Part shown: positions 21,301 through 34,479 of the stretch, one piece after another | Numbering within the stretch: position 1 is the first letter of the stretch | Layout of the letters: each line of letters begins with the position of its first letter | Source: Lutjanus erythropterus | Taxonomy: Eukaryota; Chordata; Actinopteri; Lutjaniformes; Lutjanidae | Direction of reading: 5' to 3' | DNA length: 64,000 nt | Assembly (NCBI GenBank): GCA_020091685.1 | Contig: CM034602.1 | Location: forward strand, 1 to 64,000 | Position numbers and translations under genes: made by a program | Notes under the pieces: model-generated | The model's database searches: none | What the model was told of the DNA's origin: nothing | The model's input: the letters and a program-made list of their open reading frames with translations, nothing else

Positions 21301-24300
21301 AGACAGATGAAAAATCACAGTGAACATTACTGATCCTGTTAGAAATTACTATTTAACATAGTCTCCACCATTAAAAATTGAGGAAATCAAATATTACATC
21401 CAGTTATATGAGACACAGCAGCAAATATAGCTCACACAAGCATCGCTGTCCAGATTTAAACAAGTTCGAGCACATTGCAGTCCAGGCTCTCCTGTGCCCG
21501 CAGTGGAGCAGTTGAAGAATACTTTCGGAGGGCGGCATGCTACAACACAAGTAGAAACAAATTTAACATTGTAACAACCACATGCTTGTGTTGTGGTGAA
21601 GAAAAGAAAAAAAACAAAAAAACTTACTGAATGAACGGGCTCTCCAAGAATGGCAATGAAGCATTCCGTTGGTGCAAACACTAGAAAAAGATACCAAAGA
21701 TATTGCAACACAAAGTTACATAAAACCAACAACATAGTTTCTGTAAATCTCATATATTGCAGATATAATCATGCTAATCCTCATTATAAGATAAGTGATA
21801 TGAAGTCCAGTGTTGCCAAATTGGAAACAACTGACTCACCAGTGCTCGTCATTGATGCTGATAGACTTTCCTGGCTTAATGTAGCCTTCATTATGGTAGC
21901 AGGAACATTTTGCCATGGGGACACAGATGCCATTTTCATTTAAGTAGAGACCCTCAGCACAAGAGCAGCCATCCACAGGCAAGAAGTCAGAAGTGCAGCT
22001 CTGCTGCTTTGAGCCCAGTGATCTGCAAGTTAACTGGCATCTCTGAATCTTGTATGAGAAGGTCTGAGATTCTGGGCAGCTCCTTGTGTATTTATCTGTT
22101 TAGTGCAAAATGTGACACTGGTTACTTAGCATAGTTTTATAACCAAAGAAAAGGGACAATGATCATCAAACTCATCATTTAGTGTTGCCTCAGCATAATA
22201 AAAGAAATTCTTACCGCACACGTTCTGTCTCCAGTCTGTCAAGAACACGTCCTTTGATGAACAAGCTCGTGCATAGGAGGAGAAGACGGCACAGAGGCAG
22301 GCCTCACTCTTCTCACAGTTACAGCTTGCATAAATACATCGCTGCAAAAGACAGACACTTTAAGAAAATTACAGTCCCATTCAAACTGAATTACATGAAC
22401 GACACAGAGAAAGGTTTTGCTGTACCTTGTGGTACAGCTCAGGATCCACCGCTGAATGACACTGTGCAAAGGTGCTGTTTTTCTTTAAGAGCAAGGCGCA
22501 CCAGTGTTTGGCGTACCACTCTGAGAATGGAGAAACAATTCATCTAAAATTCTGTTCAACTGTCTACTTTAACATGACATACTTGCAGACAACAAATAAT
22601 CTGAGAATAAAAAAAAATACACAAATAAAAAACAGTAAAGATAAACAGTAGAATAATCAACCACTGCATGTTACCATTTTCCACACTGAGGGAACAGGGG
22701 TCATCAAGTCTTTCCTCTCTGTTTTGGCACATGTTTGTTTTCCAAGAGTTACAAAAAGTTGCTGCTGTTCCCTCCACGATGCCCTGAGGAGTCTTCATGT
22801 CATCAGACAGCACCATGTTGTAGTTCCCACATAAACCTGAAGAAACCAAATATTTTATGATTGAATACGAATTTCATCATCATCATGTATATTTAAAGCA
22901 AAATCCACCCACTATATAACTTAATCATGCATTTATCTACTACTTTATCTATCTTTATTTACTATTTACTTTATTTACTTTACTCTATTTTTTGGTTTTG
23001 CATATTTGCAAGGATTCAGGGGTGGAATGAAGAAGAGGGGGGCAACAGCCTTGATATCAAAATAGTCTTTTTGGGAATATATAAAAATAATGAATAACAA
23101 CTACTAGATGAGATTATAGCCAAATATATTAAACAAATTTCTGTCCATTTGTTCTGCACTACGTGCCCAACATATATTGTGGGGGTGTCAGTAATAAATA
23201 CATTATTGACAGTTTTTTTTTATGGCAAACATTGTTTCATATTACACTAATAAATCAACATAACTGTTGTCATCCCCATCAGACTGCAGTATGCATGTCT
23301 ACAGCGAGTCATACTTTATTGTAAATGTATTCTGATATACTTCTTATAATGCCAGTGCTTCAGACAAATGAAAAACTTACCTCGAGTCTTTGCTTTGTAA
23401 CTCTGGTCCAGCCTGACGTAGACTTGCATGATAGGCACATGCTGGATCTGAATTTGTAACCCAAAACTGGTCTGAAGCAAGATGTGAAAGGATGAAGCGT
23501 GGAATATGTTGATGTCACCTTTGAATGAGGAGAAATACAAAAAGTCAGATAATTTACTGATGTTATAGCATAAATGAAATATGAAAATATCTCAGTTTCA
23601 TTCAGAGTTTCTTATTGTTTCTTGTGGTGTGACTCACCTGAGTGGTACGGCAAACTGATGGTCTGCATATTCTGCTTTACTTTGCCATCAGAAGTGAACA
23701 TTAATACCTGAATATAAACAGAAGTGATCATTCGAGTGTTGAAGATATCAGTGTGAATTTACTGATGTTTACAGTCTTCTTAACTGACCAGTTTTAACTC
23801 ACATGGTTTCTGTCATTATTCAGCATGATTTTAACAGTCTTCAGACAAGTGTCAAACTCTTGCTTTTTACATGGTACCAACTCTGCCTGGATGGTAAAAC
23901 TTGGACTTGCAGCATCCTGAAATATATAGTGTGAGTGCAATTAAATAAGTAATCAGTCTTTTTTCTTCAGCATATATGGTTTTTGAAATTAAATAGTAAA
24001 AGCATTGACTCATTCACCTTGCGTTCCACCTTAGCCAGAGTGTAGTAACAGTCTCCATGGAAGGTGTAGGTTTTTCCATCAAAGGTAGTTACATGTGAAC
24101 CCTCTTCAACTGCACATGTAGCAGGTGTTGGAAGACTCTTACAATCCCATCTCCCCTTGACACATGTACTGAAACAATACAAATAATTTAAGTTAACAAA
24201 AAAACAAACAAACAAAACAACCCCCCCTCCCAACAAAAAAGGTGTATGTGACATACCATTCCTCTCTGCCCTGTCGGTAAACCTCACCAGAGTTGTAGAT

Positions 24301-26315
24301 TTTGTTGTGCTTGCACTGACAGTCAGATTGAGCAATGCATCCTCTCTCAGAAATATCATCAAACACAGTTCCTGAAGGAGACACAAGCAACATGAACATT
24401 CACAGGCTTGATAGATGACATCTGAAAGTGAAATGTTAGATTTAAAACAGCACCAACCAGGAGGACAGAAGCAACCATCTATTTTGTGGTCCTCACACAG
24501 TGAACTTGTATCTGGGAGTTTGCATGTGTCCATGCAAGGGGAGCCGCTCTCTTCATAAACCATGTTGAAGGGGCACGTCTTAGCTGTGAAGATATGGCAC
24601 AGTTTTAAACAAACAGATGGACATGGGGATTACTGTGAGTCGTGTCATATTATCACAGGCTCTCATTTATTTCCCATCAAGGCATACTTTTGTTTTGGTT
24701 ATTTGTACCAGTTCCCCTGAAATACTTAAACCAATAATGAATATATCACGTTAAAATGTGTGTGGATCCTCTGTATCCTTGCCACAGAACTCCACTGTTC
24801 TTTCGTGCTCTCTCCACCCCTTATCATATAAAATATATAGATATAATAAAAGACAAAACAGAAAAGAGGACATTACCACAGAAATCAGGTGTCCTCCAGT
24901 TGGGAGGGTTTCCTCCTGCATGGGAACACTGTCGTGAGAACTCAGACAGCGTGCTGCAGACACAGAAGTCTTTTGTACTGTTGGTGCAGCCACACATATC
25001 CTGCATGCAGGCCTGGATGTAAGGTTTAGGGTCAATCTGTTTGGTGCAGGAGCTCCAAGACTTTGAACGCAACATCTGGTTACATTTGGGTCGCTGAAAG
25101 GGAGAAGAGACAAATGATAGAGACCAAAGTTACAGAATGCTACACTTACAACTTATCATGACATCTCTACTGCTGCAACTATATGGATAATGAACTCACA
25201 AACTTCTTGCATGAATCTGACCCAGTCACAGCCTCCGGTGATTCATCTTCCTCTTCATACGGGTCCTCACAGTCATCATTTGGACGATGGACTTTATATT
25301 TGTTGCCAAACTCAATGGGGCTGATTTTGCGACCTGCATTTGATTGCAATTATAGTGTCAAATGTCAAAGGTAAAGTGGTTGGTTGTTGAACAGTATTAA
25401 TACATAAAGTAAAGAATGATATATACCACTCTGAATGAACTCATTGTGGACAGAAACACCATTAAAGTCTCCACAAAGTCCACAAGTACGATTAGCATAT
25501 TTTTCATCAAGTTCCACCTACAACAGACAATACAAAGGGTTAAAATATGTTATTAATTTTGCAGTGAGTACCACATATCCATGAAGCAGTAGTATTCTGA
25601 TGTGTGCAAGATTATAGAGAAATCTCTTTATAAGAAATATCTACATATAATATTTACCATGACGGCATCATCACCATTCCACCTGACGACAATGCCAATT
25701 TTGGCCTGGAGCTTGATGTATGCAGCATTTTCTTCTACTTGTACTCCTGCCTTGTTGTATGGCATTTTGACGCTGGCAAAAAGAAAATGCTGTATTAATT
25801 ATAATGCACAAATATCAGAGCAGAGTGACGAACTTTTCTATTTTGGGGACAAAATAAACTTCTACTCAGTGTAGGTTTTTACTCACTGACGGCCATCCAC
25901 AGTGACCAAGCCCTTGGTGAGTTTGAATACTGTATTGATGGTGACTGCCACATAACTGACTGTCAGGTTTCCGCCATGCTCTTTCCTTTTAAAATGTACT
26001 GCGAAATCCTGGTAAGACTTGTGGCAGTCGGAGACCAGGTTGTATTCACACATACCAGGGAACTGGTACACATCACCATCAAACGTCTTGAAGTGCTCTC
26101 TGCCCCATGTGCTGCAGATCCTGTTGACATGGTTGCGAACTGTGGAGGCAAATGAGAAAAGGAAAAGCATTATTAAAATTTCCTCACATGAGCATAAATA
26201 TAATATGATCTAATATAAATCTAAAATGTTTAGTCTTACCCTGTCTGGCTTGGATATCAGTGACACTGGCAACAGACAAAGCAAGAAAACACAACCACAC
26301 AAATCTCCACTTCAT
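18397..26315 (-). CDS. Gel-forming secreted mucin, N-terminal half (left copy; truncated by gap)
   Basis: This is the mirror image of the gene at 42035-50174. It has the same 25 exons and splice sites, starting with the signal peptide [20 protein letters not shown]. Von Willebrand D domains D1, D2, D' and D3 follow, with C8 and TIL modules. The coding exons checked are open. Coding differences from the other copy include Arg/Lys in CQN(R/K)EERL, His/Arg in GAQI(H/R)HQ, and [10 protein letters not shown] here against [10 protein letters not shown] there. The PTS mucin-repeat region and C-terminus would lie in or beyond the gap at 17804. It is probably an alternative allele rather than a second gene. 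Confidence 0.9.
20700..20830 (-). other. Short allele of a length difference between the two arms
   Basis: In the intron after the VWD3 start exon, this copy lacks about 220 bases that are present at 47535-47835 in the other arm. Flanking words such as ggacacagcc and tagtggacactcaattg occur in both. The short form looks like an internal deletion or the longer form like an insertion. Confidence 0.6.
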
Positions 26316-26363
26316 TGTTGCGGCCACCAAAGCAGGTAATAATCAGACAACGCTCGACAGCCC

Positions 26364-26371
26364 TTTATATA
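26364..26371 (-). promoter_or_regulatory. TATA box of the mucin gene (left copy)
   Basis: The minus strand reads TATATAAA about 50 bases upstream of the start codon at 26315, implying a 5' UTR of roughly 20-25 bases. A long poly(T) tract on the plus strand lies just upstream of it. The other arm has one extra A here and reads aatataaag. Confidence 0.6.
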
Positions 26372-26977
26372 ACATTGCTCTTTTTTTTTTTTTTTTTTTT
26401 GCTCCCACCCTTTTTGAGAAGTAATGCATGCTTTTGCCAAGACATGATACACCTGGTCTGAAAGGTCATTTGATGCTTTTCAGAATGTAAGTGATGTTGT
26501 ATTTTCTATGTCTACCGTATCTCTTGATTAAACAAGCAACTCTGGGAGACATTTCTAGAGAAATTTGTGGGATTTATGCTGTTTTGTTGACATTGTGCTG
26601 TTCCAGGCTTTTTCTGTGACAAGTAATAATTTTTGGAGGAAATTTCTAATAAAAAACTAAAAACTATAACTAACAGAATTCCCAAACATTTTTGCAACTT
26701 TTCTTATAATAAAATACTGACTATTAAATATTCATTACTCTTTAAATTTTCTCCAAATTCCTCCAGGTGACAGCCAGACCTTATTATATGTTTATATTAA
26801 GATTATGAACGGGGGAACACAGTCTCGTGAGATCATCTCGCTGGATTTCATGGGACACAATTTCATGTGATCTCATGTGGAAGCAGATGCAAACAAACCG
26901 TAGACTGATGCAGTGCAACAGTTTACTGCAGTTAAGCTTTGCCGTGAGAAAAACAGACGCAGACGTTAAACGAGTCT

Positions 26978-27069
26978 GGTATCAAAAGTACATTACTCTT
27001 TATATTACTATATTACTTTTGTACTTTGTTGGTGGCCATGTTGTGCTGATCCAGTGAGCTGTTAACACC
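26978..27069. repeat. 92-bp direct repeat, copy 1 (left arm)
   Basis: It is identical to 28803-28894 except for one base near the end (gagct against gaggt). It starts ggtatcaaaag and ends at caccc. Copy 2 continues into a longer 'agtaatattactc'-type element, so copy 1 looks like a truncated copy of the same mobile repeat. Confidence 0.7.
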
Positions 27070-28030
27070 CAGAAATCTTCCAAGGTGCTGTCCTCAATTG
27101 TCTTGGTTTGTCCACCACACAAAGATATTCAGTTTAATGTCTTAGAGGACTCAAGAAACCACAAAATATTCAACTTTGAGAAGCTAAAATTAAAGAACTT
27201 GGACACTTTTTGTTAAAAATTACTCAAAACAATTCTTCGATTATCAAAATACTTGGCAATTCATTTAATAGTTGATTAATTATTGACCATGCTATCGGGC
27301 ATCTTATAATGTTACAAGTACTTGTTTGAAGCACAATCAATTATACAAAAAGACTTTGACAACTTAATAGACAAGCAGTATATGCTGCCTGCAGTCTCTT
27401 TTTTAAGAGTATAGAGTAACCAAACCTACAAATTGTTATGTATTTTGGACAATTTTGGTTGATAAATTTTGTTGTGTCTTATTTCTTTAGAAGGTATTTT
27501 GTTCTGTTTTGTATTAAGCGTGACCCATTTGGCAAAAGCAAATATCTCATGCAACCAATAATAATGGCCATAATATCGAAGAAACGGATGGGAAATTATA
27601 TTATGTTGTGTTTCAGGTTACTTTTGGTTTGAATGTGTTGCGTGATTCATTTGGGGTTATGAACCGCCCAGGATGTGCATGTAAGACTACATCCTTGATT
27701 GCTGTCATCGTCTGCCTACAGTGTCAACTTAAAATGCCGCCAGTGTCTTACTGAGAAAATTACATGACAATGGCTCTATTGTCTGTGCTGTGTGTATAAT
27801 GACAGCAGGCGAGTCAACTATTTACTTGTAAGACCAAGCAGTTCACAGTGACACCCACACATCAATGATGCAGGTGTTTTCATCAAGGTGCTGGTCTAAT
27901 CATCAGGAGCCAATTCACCGTGTAGTCACCAACTCTAAACTTAAAAATCCCCTTATTATTCCACTACAACTGAACAGTTAATTGTGTTCCAAGATCATAC
28001 CCAATTAAACATTTACTCATTAGGGCCAGT

Positions 28031-28237
28031 ATTTTTTTTTTTTTTTTAAGGTTATTTTTTTGGGCATTTTTGCCTTTAATGACAGCTGAAGGTATGACAG
28101 GAAAGGGGGGAGAAGAGACAGGGGATAACACGCAGCAAATGGGCCGCAGGTGGGATTCCAACCGGCGGCCGCTGCAGAGGACTAACAGCCTCAATACATG
28201 GTGCGCACACCCTACCGACTGAGCTATAGGGGCGCCC
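28031..28237 (-). mobile_element. tRNA-derived SINE (left arm)
   Basis: Reverse complement of the SINE at 40113-40319. It has a tRNA-like head with A box TAGCTCAGTCGG and B box GGTTGGAATCC, then a short body ending in a poly(A) tail. A perfect 9-base target-site duplication, agggccagt, lies at 28022-28030 and 28238-28246. It is not a functional tRNA gene, because the head does not close a full cloverleaf. Confidence 0.85.
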
Positions 28238-28802
28238 AGGGCCAGTGTTTTCTAGTTTTTCTGCATTTGTTTGTGTGTGATGTGGGTGAACTTACGAGTA
28301 GCAAACTTAATGGCTTGTAGCTGGTTGACAAAAACAGAAATAAATAATTTAAATGAACCTAATTTGTCGTGTAAAGCTTCTTTTGAGTGTTTAGAAAAGC
28401 CCCCTATAAATAAAATGAATTACTACTAAATAGATGTAATCTTACTTTAGCAAGCATGTCATATGTCGGCTTACAGCTGGAAAAGTGTCTGAAGTTTAAG
28501 TTTAGTTCAGTAGTCACAGAGCTCTTAGCAGATCATTTACCCTGCTTTCAAGAGAGCAGAGGGAAATAGCATGGGCATGTTTCATGAGGTCACAAATCTA
28601 ATCAGTTCATCCTCACGTCCCAATGGATGTTTGTATCAAGTTTGAGTAAATTAGCTCGAGGCGTTCTTGAGACGCCGTATTCCCAAGAATAGAATGGTCA
28701 TGAGGTCACAGTCAGTGTCAGGCAAGTAACTCAGGTAGTGTAATATGTTACATTTGCTTATTACTCCTTTAAAAAGTAATAACATTACTCTAATTATTAC
28801 TC

Positions 28803-28894
28803 GGTATCAAAAGTACATTACTCTTTATATTACTATATTACTTTTGTACTTTGTTGGTGGCCATGTTGTGCTGATCCAGTGAGGTGTTAACACC
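28803..28894. repeat. 92-bp direct repeat, copy 2 (left arm)
   Basis: Partner of 26978-27069. It is preceded by an 'aaaagtaataacattactc' stretch typical of a fish non-autonomous DNA element, so it appears to be the more complete copy. Confidence 0.65.
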
Positions 28895-31800
28895 CACAAA
28901 GCTTTTGTTGTTAGCTATCCAGGTGTCGTCTGTAAGTAATGACAATACTTCCACCTGTGGAAAGTATGTCTCTCTCCTTCTCGCTCATCCTTAGCTTTTC
29001 AGTTTTTTCTCCAGATACAGTTGTCTGTCATCAAATGTTGCCTTTAACCAAGTAAAACCATGAACAGAACAAACAAACACAAATGACTGCCAGCTATCAG
29101 ATGGCTGACCAACCAAAACTGCTAGCTAGCTCAAACTTCTTGAATGAATTTTATTTGGAGAGAGGACCAAGTTGTTATTTCATGATGACAGGATTTCATG
29201 AATATTGTCCATTACAGTGTCCAGATCCCCACCTTTGTTTCAGTTCAGAAGGTTTTTTCAGCTAAAGTCTAAACCAAATTACATGTTTTGTCCAAATCTC
29301 TGTTGAACCTGGATTATACCATATCCTGTTTTAGTTCAATGTTAGCTAATTAAGAGAGGTTTGGCCCAAATTTGAGGGGTGACAATCAAACACAAGTTGT
29401 GTGCCCTGTGTGTACAACAGACAGATCACTGGCTTTTAGATGAATGTGGTTCATTCGTATTCAAAATAATTCACTTTTTTTAAGATAAAAAGCACAAGCA
29501 TGAGTCCCACTGTCTTAAATGACCAGGTATGGTAATCAGTAGTTGAGTTGTTGCATGTTTAATTAGTGTGTTTTGCATGTTGTAACAACTCATGCAGTGT
29601 TGTCTTGGCAAATGTTTATACAAACGGAAAGGTACATCTAACAGAATGCTTTGACTCTTAACAGTTAGACTGTTTAGTCCAATCATTATTTTGTGTTGTG
29701 CATGTTCACAGAGTAAACTAAGTGCCATGTCAGTCAGGTCTGTTGCAGACTTGCAGAGCAGGCAGCACAGCAAGAGAGGAGGCCAGGCGCTGTGAGGGAC
29801 ACGCCCTATTAAGAGTGTCGATTTAGTATTATCCATTACTAGTTTCATTTGAGTTAAATTAGCATTTCAGGATTTTATTGTGCTTTCTGGTTAATGTTTC
29901 TGGAAACATTAAAGTTTGGGAGATTTAGGAGCTAATGGTGGAAAATACCTGATGTTTGAATAAAAAATTAAGCTCCACACGAGGTGGAGCGTCCCAGAGT
30001 ATAAAAGATAGACTTGTACTCTTTGAGCTCTTCCACGGTATAGCCACTGGTTTCTTTTTACACAAAAGTACGCTGATCTGCATTGGACCCTGTTGTTTTC
30101 TCGAACAGTTTGAGAAATATTTTTGACTATTAGGACAACCTGGACTAAGTGATGCCCTGGAGGACCTAACCATCACTGGCCTGGTCAAAGCACTCCAGGG
30201 ACAGCACTACATTAAAGCCTGTACAGTAGTCTGACACACTGCTTTGTATAAATAACCTCAGTGACATTTCAGTTTGTTTGTGGAATGGTAACAAGTGTTT
30301 AAGTTAAATAGTATTATGTCAATACTTATTACAACACCATGAACAGTCCCGACTCTAATCAAAACTGGTTCAGGGTAATTTGTTGCGTTAGATATCCTCC
30401 CTGAATCAACACAATGCATGTTGTCACAGAGAATGTCTGTCTTCCTTGTCATACAGCTGTCCTGCTCCTGTAGTTATAAGCCATGTTTGCCCATGGAGGA
30501 GCTACTTTGTGAGTAGCTATTTAACCATATGAAGCACGAGTAAATGTGGGTGACAAAGTAACTGTATATTGCACTTAAGTTTCCAAGAATCCCAAGTAAA
30601 GCAGTGAGTTAACAGACTTTAGCAAAAAGCATTTTAATGAGTTGAGATGGGAGATGGGGATGGGGATGTCCAGACTCTCCAAATAAAACAATTTGATCTG
30701 ACTTTCAATTTTAAAGCCTCTGGAAACAAACCTTCAGGCATAAAATTGCATATGATATGAAAGTTCAGTGTCATTAAACATCCATAAAGATCTGAGTGAA
30801 AATAAAAATTCAAAAACAGCTCATTTTGCAGTTTCTGTGTTTGGGCTTGGCAGATCACATTTGATTGACAGCTCCCTCAGGTGTCCAAACACAGAAGTAA
30901 TGTCCTGTTGTAGTGCAGCAGCAGAACATATGTCAGCTATCTAAACAGAGGACTACCTAATTAAAAAAATCAACATCGTCCATGCAGGCAGCGGTAGACA
31001 AGCAGGTCCTGTGGGGGAAAATGACTGTTTTTTTTTTCCCTAGTAGAGTTTTGCGGCTGTGAAGAAAGCACAGACAGCAGCTTCAGTCCCCTGTCGGCAA
31101 AGACTGTCTGACAGCAAAATAAAGCTGTGAAAACATTCTAAATATTGTGTACACTTAAACTGATATTGATTTCAGCCAGGTAAAATCACTGTTTGTGTTA
31201 CAGGAGTGATATAGGGGCTCAAAGGTCTCAGACTCACAGAAGAAGAAGAGAAGTTTTGTTGCACCTATATAGCAACTGACATTGATTTTGTATGATTGGT
31301 TTGTGGAATTAATTGTGTAATTTTTGTAATAATTTTCCAAGCACCAACATGCACCCAATAAACAACACAATGACAATATTTCAAATGTGGCTTAAATCTG
31401 ATTTCTAATACTTTTCATAGGTTGTACAATTATGTACGTGTGATCCAAAATTACATGGTTAGAACACTACTGTGGATTTGGGTTTCCAGAGGTTTTAAGG
31501 TCATGACTGAATCCAGCTTTTCAATTTAAACATATTTTCTTTTAGCACTGGTGGATATGCTATTGTCACTATAAAGCTTTGATATGCAAATACCAACAGA
31601 TCATTGGTTTTCTGCCATGACAACTTTCATTTCCATTCTTTAAATCTTCAAAAACATCTATCTAGTCTATATGGTATCAAGTGTGATATATAGTGTACAG
31701 TGTCATCTTTTTTTTTGGTCAAACACGCATTGGCAGGGATGGAGATTAAAAAAAACTGGGATAACTGCTAATTATGCCTTTGACTTTGATAACCGTATGA

Positions 31801-32902
31801 CTGCTATGTATAATGTTATGCAGAACCGACTGGTCTGTTTAAACATCATTACTGTGAAATATCTGGAGGTGGAGTTGCATATGGTGAGTGCAGGCCAAAG
31901 TCCTGCAGGCTAGGACCTAGTTAGCTTGCATTTTGCTTGGGAGTGCTTTGCTCCTTCACAATGTAAGGAGTGAATTTGCAGTTCATATGTACTCAATTTG
32001 TTGTTTCACTGCCTTGCCGAAAGATTTCCACATTGTTTGGGATAAGTTTAACTGCATTAAATTTGTTTTAAAGAACAGTTTGACCTGAAGCTGTGGTGCT
32101 GATTTGTGTTGTGTTTATGCAGACCCTGCAGAGGAAGCCAAATGTTGAAGCCTTAGCTCTGGAATAATATATAGTGGATAAAAAGTTTTCTGGAATTGAT
32201 TGTTGATGAGAGGGCTGGGTGATATTCTTTATAAGTAATATCTCAGTATTTTAAAGCTATACCATGATATACAATATATCTTGACATGTTTTCTCTCAAA
32301 CAACATACCATAAATTCTGACGATCTTACAGAATATGATGCATTACTGTAGATTAAATTACCCAACAGTATATAAAGTAGGGCTGGACAAAGTTAAATAT
32401 CACCTTAATCTTGAACAAATACCACTATCAGTATTGCAACAATTTTGTTTGAATTGAAATGATGCACAGCGTATCTAGAATATTTCCATTTAACATAATG
32501 ATGCATCTCTGGAAATCCTGGATTTGTTAATATAGCTTCAATGAACAACTGGAACAAGCTGATAAAAAATAAGTGTGAAATAAGATGTTCCCAGCGGAAT
32601 GACGTGACCCCTCTCCATCCCTCTGTGGGCTGGAACTTAAGTTCAGAACAACGCCACCTTCCTCACTCTCAACATCCTGCTGTATTCAATTCTATTGTTC
32701 AGTTTGCCACCCATGTTTTCTTTGATAGAAAAAGTCAGTGTACTTTGCTTTCATTATGAAGAACCACATAATTCTATCTTTTAAAATTCTACTACTCAAA
32801 ATACTTTTGAAAAATAAATATAATGTATTAATAAAATAAGCAAACACTAAAAAATAGAAACAAGACAATAGATGAAATGACACTTAAACAGAGTTGCATA
32901 TT

Positions 32903-32908
32903 TTTATT
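32903..32908 (-). terminator. Poly(A) signal of upstream mucin (left copy)
   Basis: The minus strand carries AATAAA about 120 bases after the stop codon of the cystine-knot-ending mucin. It mirrors the signal at 35447-35452. Confidence 0.55.
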
Positions 32909-33026
32909 TTAAGTGATAAATAATCTCTCTACAATGGTAATTGCTTTGCAAGAGATGTAATGATTGTTAAGACAGTATGGGAGGAAACTTTGACATCCTA
33001 CATCCATTGATGTGATGACATTTTTA

Positions 33027-33875
33027 TTACACCAGAGTGAAGCTTCGCCTCCTGCGAGCAGGTGCAGGCACTTTGGTGCAGTCTGTGTTACCACAGCTAC
33101 ACTCCTCCACATAGATGTATGTGTGGGGAACCACATCTCCATTCAAGCAGCGCAAGTTAACAGTGCGATTGCTGGAGCGAGCCTCCTTACAGCAGGAGCA
33201 AGAATGCTGCATAGTAGCTGCTGCTTCAGAGTACCTGATGGAAGCAAAGAAGGGACTGATTAAAATACTCAAAATCTGCACAGAATATACCTTTAAGGAC
33301 CAGTGTGTAGGATTAAGTAACATCACGTGGTCTATTATGTCAACCTTTAACATTGTCACATTTGTAACTTTCCAGAGGAATGAGATATATTAATAACGTC
33401 ATCCTTACTTGGTGAAAGTGTTGCAGGATCCTTCACAATATGGCATATTGACCACATGATCGGACCGACAGCCCTTGTGCATAACGTGGGTTTCCATGGT
33501 CATTATCCTGCAGGCCTTCTCCTTCTCCACACCTTTTCAAAAGACACACACGATTAGCTTCTTTTCATTTAAGTACCTTTTACCTCAAAGTAAAAAAGAA
33601 AAGTCATACTCACAAATTTTACAACAGCCATTTGCTGCAGTCTGAATTGTGTCCTAAGGCAGAAAACAGAAAACATCAACAAACTTTGTTTTAAACCATG
33701 TTCTCACAGATACAGTGAATTCAGATTTGTTGAAAGTGATACTTACAGGATGGCAGTTGCTCTGCTGGAATGGTGGGCAGACGATGTGTGAAGTGAGAGC
33801 TGTTAAAGTCTCACCGCTTTTAACGCACATGAAATGCTCACACTTATTCTCAGGTGGTGACCAGGTTTGTCCTTG
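33027..33875 (-). CDS. Gel-forming mucin C-terminus with cystine knot (left copy; 5' truncated by gap)
   Basis: Mirror of 34480-35328. Four exons encode a VWC-type segment, a short GCCKIC exon and two cystine-knot exons ending ARRRRSFTLV and a stop. Its 5' part is lost at the (CA)n tract and gap starting at 33928. It reads in the same direction as the mucin that starts at 26315, so the two are head-to-tail neighbours. Confidence 0.85.
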
Positions 33876-33896
33876 CTGGAGGACAGTGAGATGAAT

Positions 33897-33899
<3 letters not shown>

Positions 33900-33927
<28 letters not shown>
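33900..33927. repeat. (AC)n microsatellite at the gap edge
   Basis: A CA tract of about 28 bases running into the 500-N gap. It lies in an intron of the upstream mucin and is the probable cause of the assembly break. Confidence 0.9.
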
Positions 33928-34427
33928 NNNNNNNNNNNNNNNNNNNNNNNNNNNNNNNNNNNNNNNNNNNNNNNNNNNNNNNNNNNNNNNNNNNNNNNNN
34001 NNNNNNNNNNNNNNNNNNNNNNNNNNNNNNNNNNNNNNNNNNNNNNNNNNNNNNNNNNNNNNNNNNNNNNNNNNNNNNNNNNNNNNNNNNNNNNNNNNNN
34101 NNNNNNNNNNNNNNNNNNNNNNNNNNNNNNNNNNNNNNNNNNNNNNNNNNNNNNNNNNNNNNNNNNNNNNNNNNNNNNNNNNNNNNNNNNNNNNNNNNNN
34201 NNNNNNNNNNNNNNNNNNNNNNNNNNNNNNNNNNNNNNNNNNNNNNNNNNNNNNNNNNNNNNNNNNNNNNNNNNNNNNNNNNNNNNNNNNNNNNNNNNNN
34301 NNNNNNNNNNNNNNNNNNNNNNNNNNNNNNNNNNNNNNNNNNNNNNNNNNNNNNNNNNNNNNNNNNNNNNNNNNNNNNNNNNNNNNNNNNNNNNNNNNNN
34401 NNNNNNNNNNNNNNNNNNNNNNNNNNN
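33928..34427. other. Assembly gap, exactly 500 N, at the centre of the palindrome
   Basis: The gap is flanked by (AC)n on the left and (TG)n on the right, which are the same microsatellite in opposite orientation. Frames spanning it are artefacts. Confidence 0.99.

Positions 34428-34456
<29 letters not shown>
34428..34456. repeat. (TG)n microsatellite at the gap edge
   Basis: Counterpart of the CA tract at 33900-33927. It lies just upstream of the first visible exon of the cystine-knot mucin. Confidence 0.9.
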
Positions 34457-34458
<2 letters not shown>

Positions 34459-34479
34459 ATTCATCTCACTGTCCTCCAG

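Larger units (their letters stand above)
26316..33026. other. Intergenic spacer between two tandem mucins (left arm)
   Basis: About 6.7 kb between the start of the downstream mucin and the stop codon of the upstream one. It holds a SINE (28031-28237), a 92-base direct repeat pair, and a fragment near 31040-31200 related to the foldback elements in the dynein introns. A 'gggctgggtgatat' element tail lies near 32210-32290. Small open frames have no recognisable domain and I call none as a gene. Confidence 0.6.
18304..33927 (-). repeat. Left arm of a ~15.7 kb inverted duplication
   Basis: This 15,624-base segment is the reverse complement of 34428-50267 with near-identity throughout. Left plus right coordinates sum to 68,355 near the centre, 68,350 at the mucin start codon and 68,571 at the outer end, so only small indels plus one ~220-base difference separate the arms. 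Both arms end at the same outer base (ttctttactg here, cagtaaagaa there) and within the same CA/TG tract at the inner end. Confidence 0.95.

Noticed and set aside
29480..30188. Small genes in the mucin spacer (minus strand in the left arm, plus strand in the right arm)
   Set aside because: They are shared by both arms only because the arms are copies. No domain, splice structure or start context supports them.
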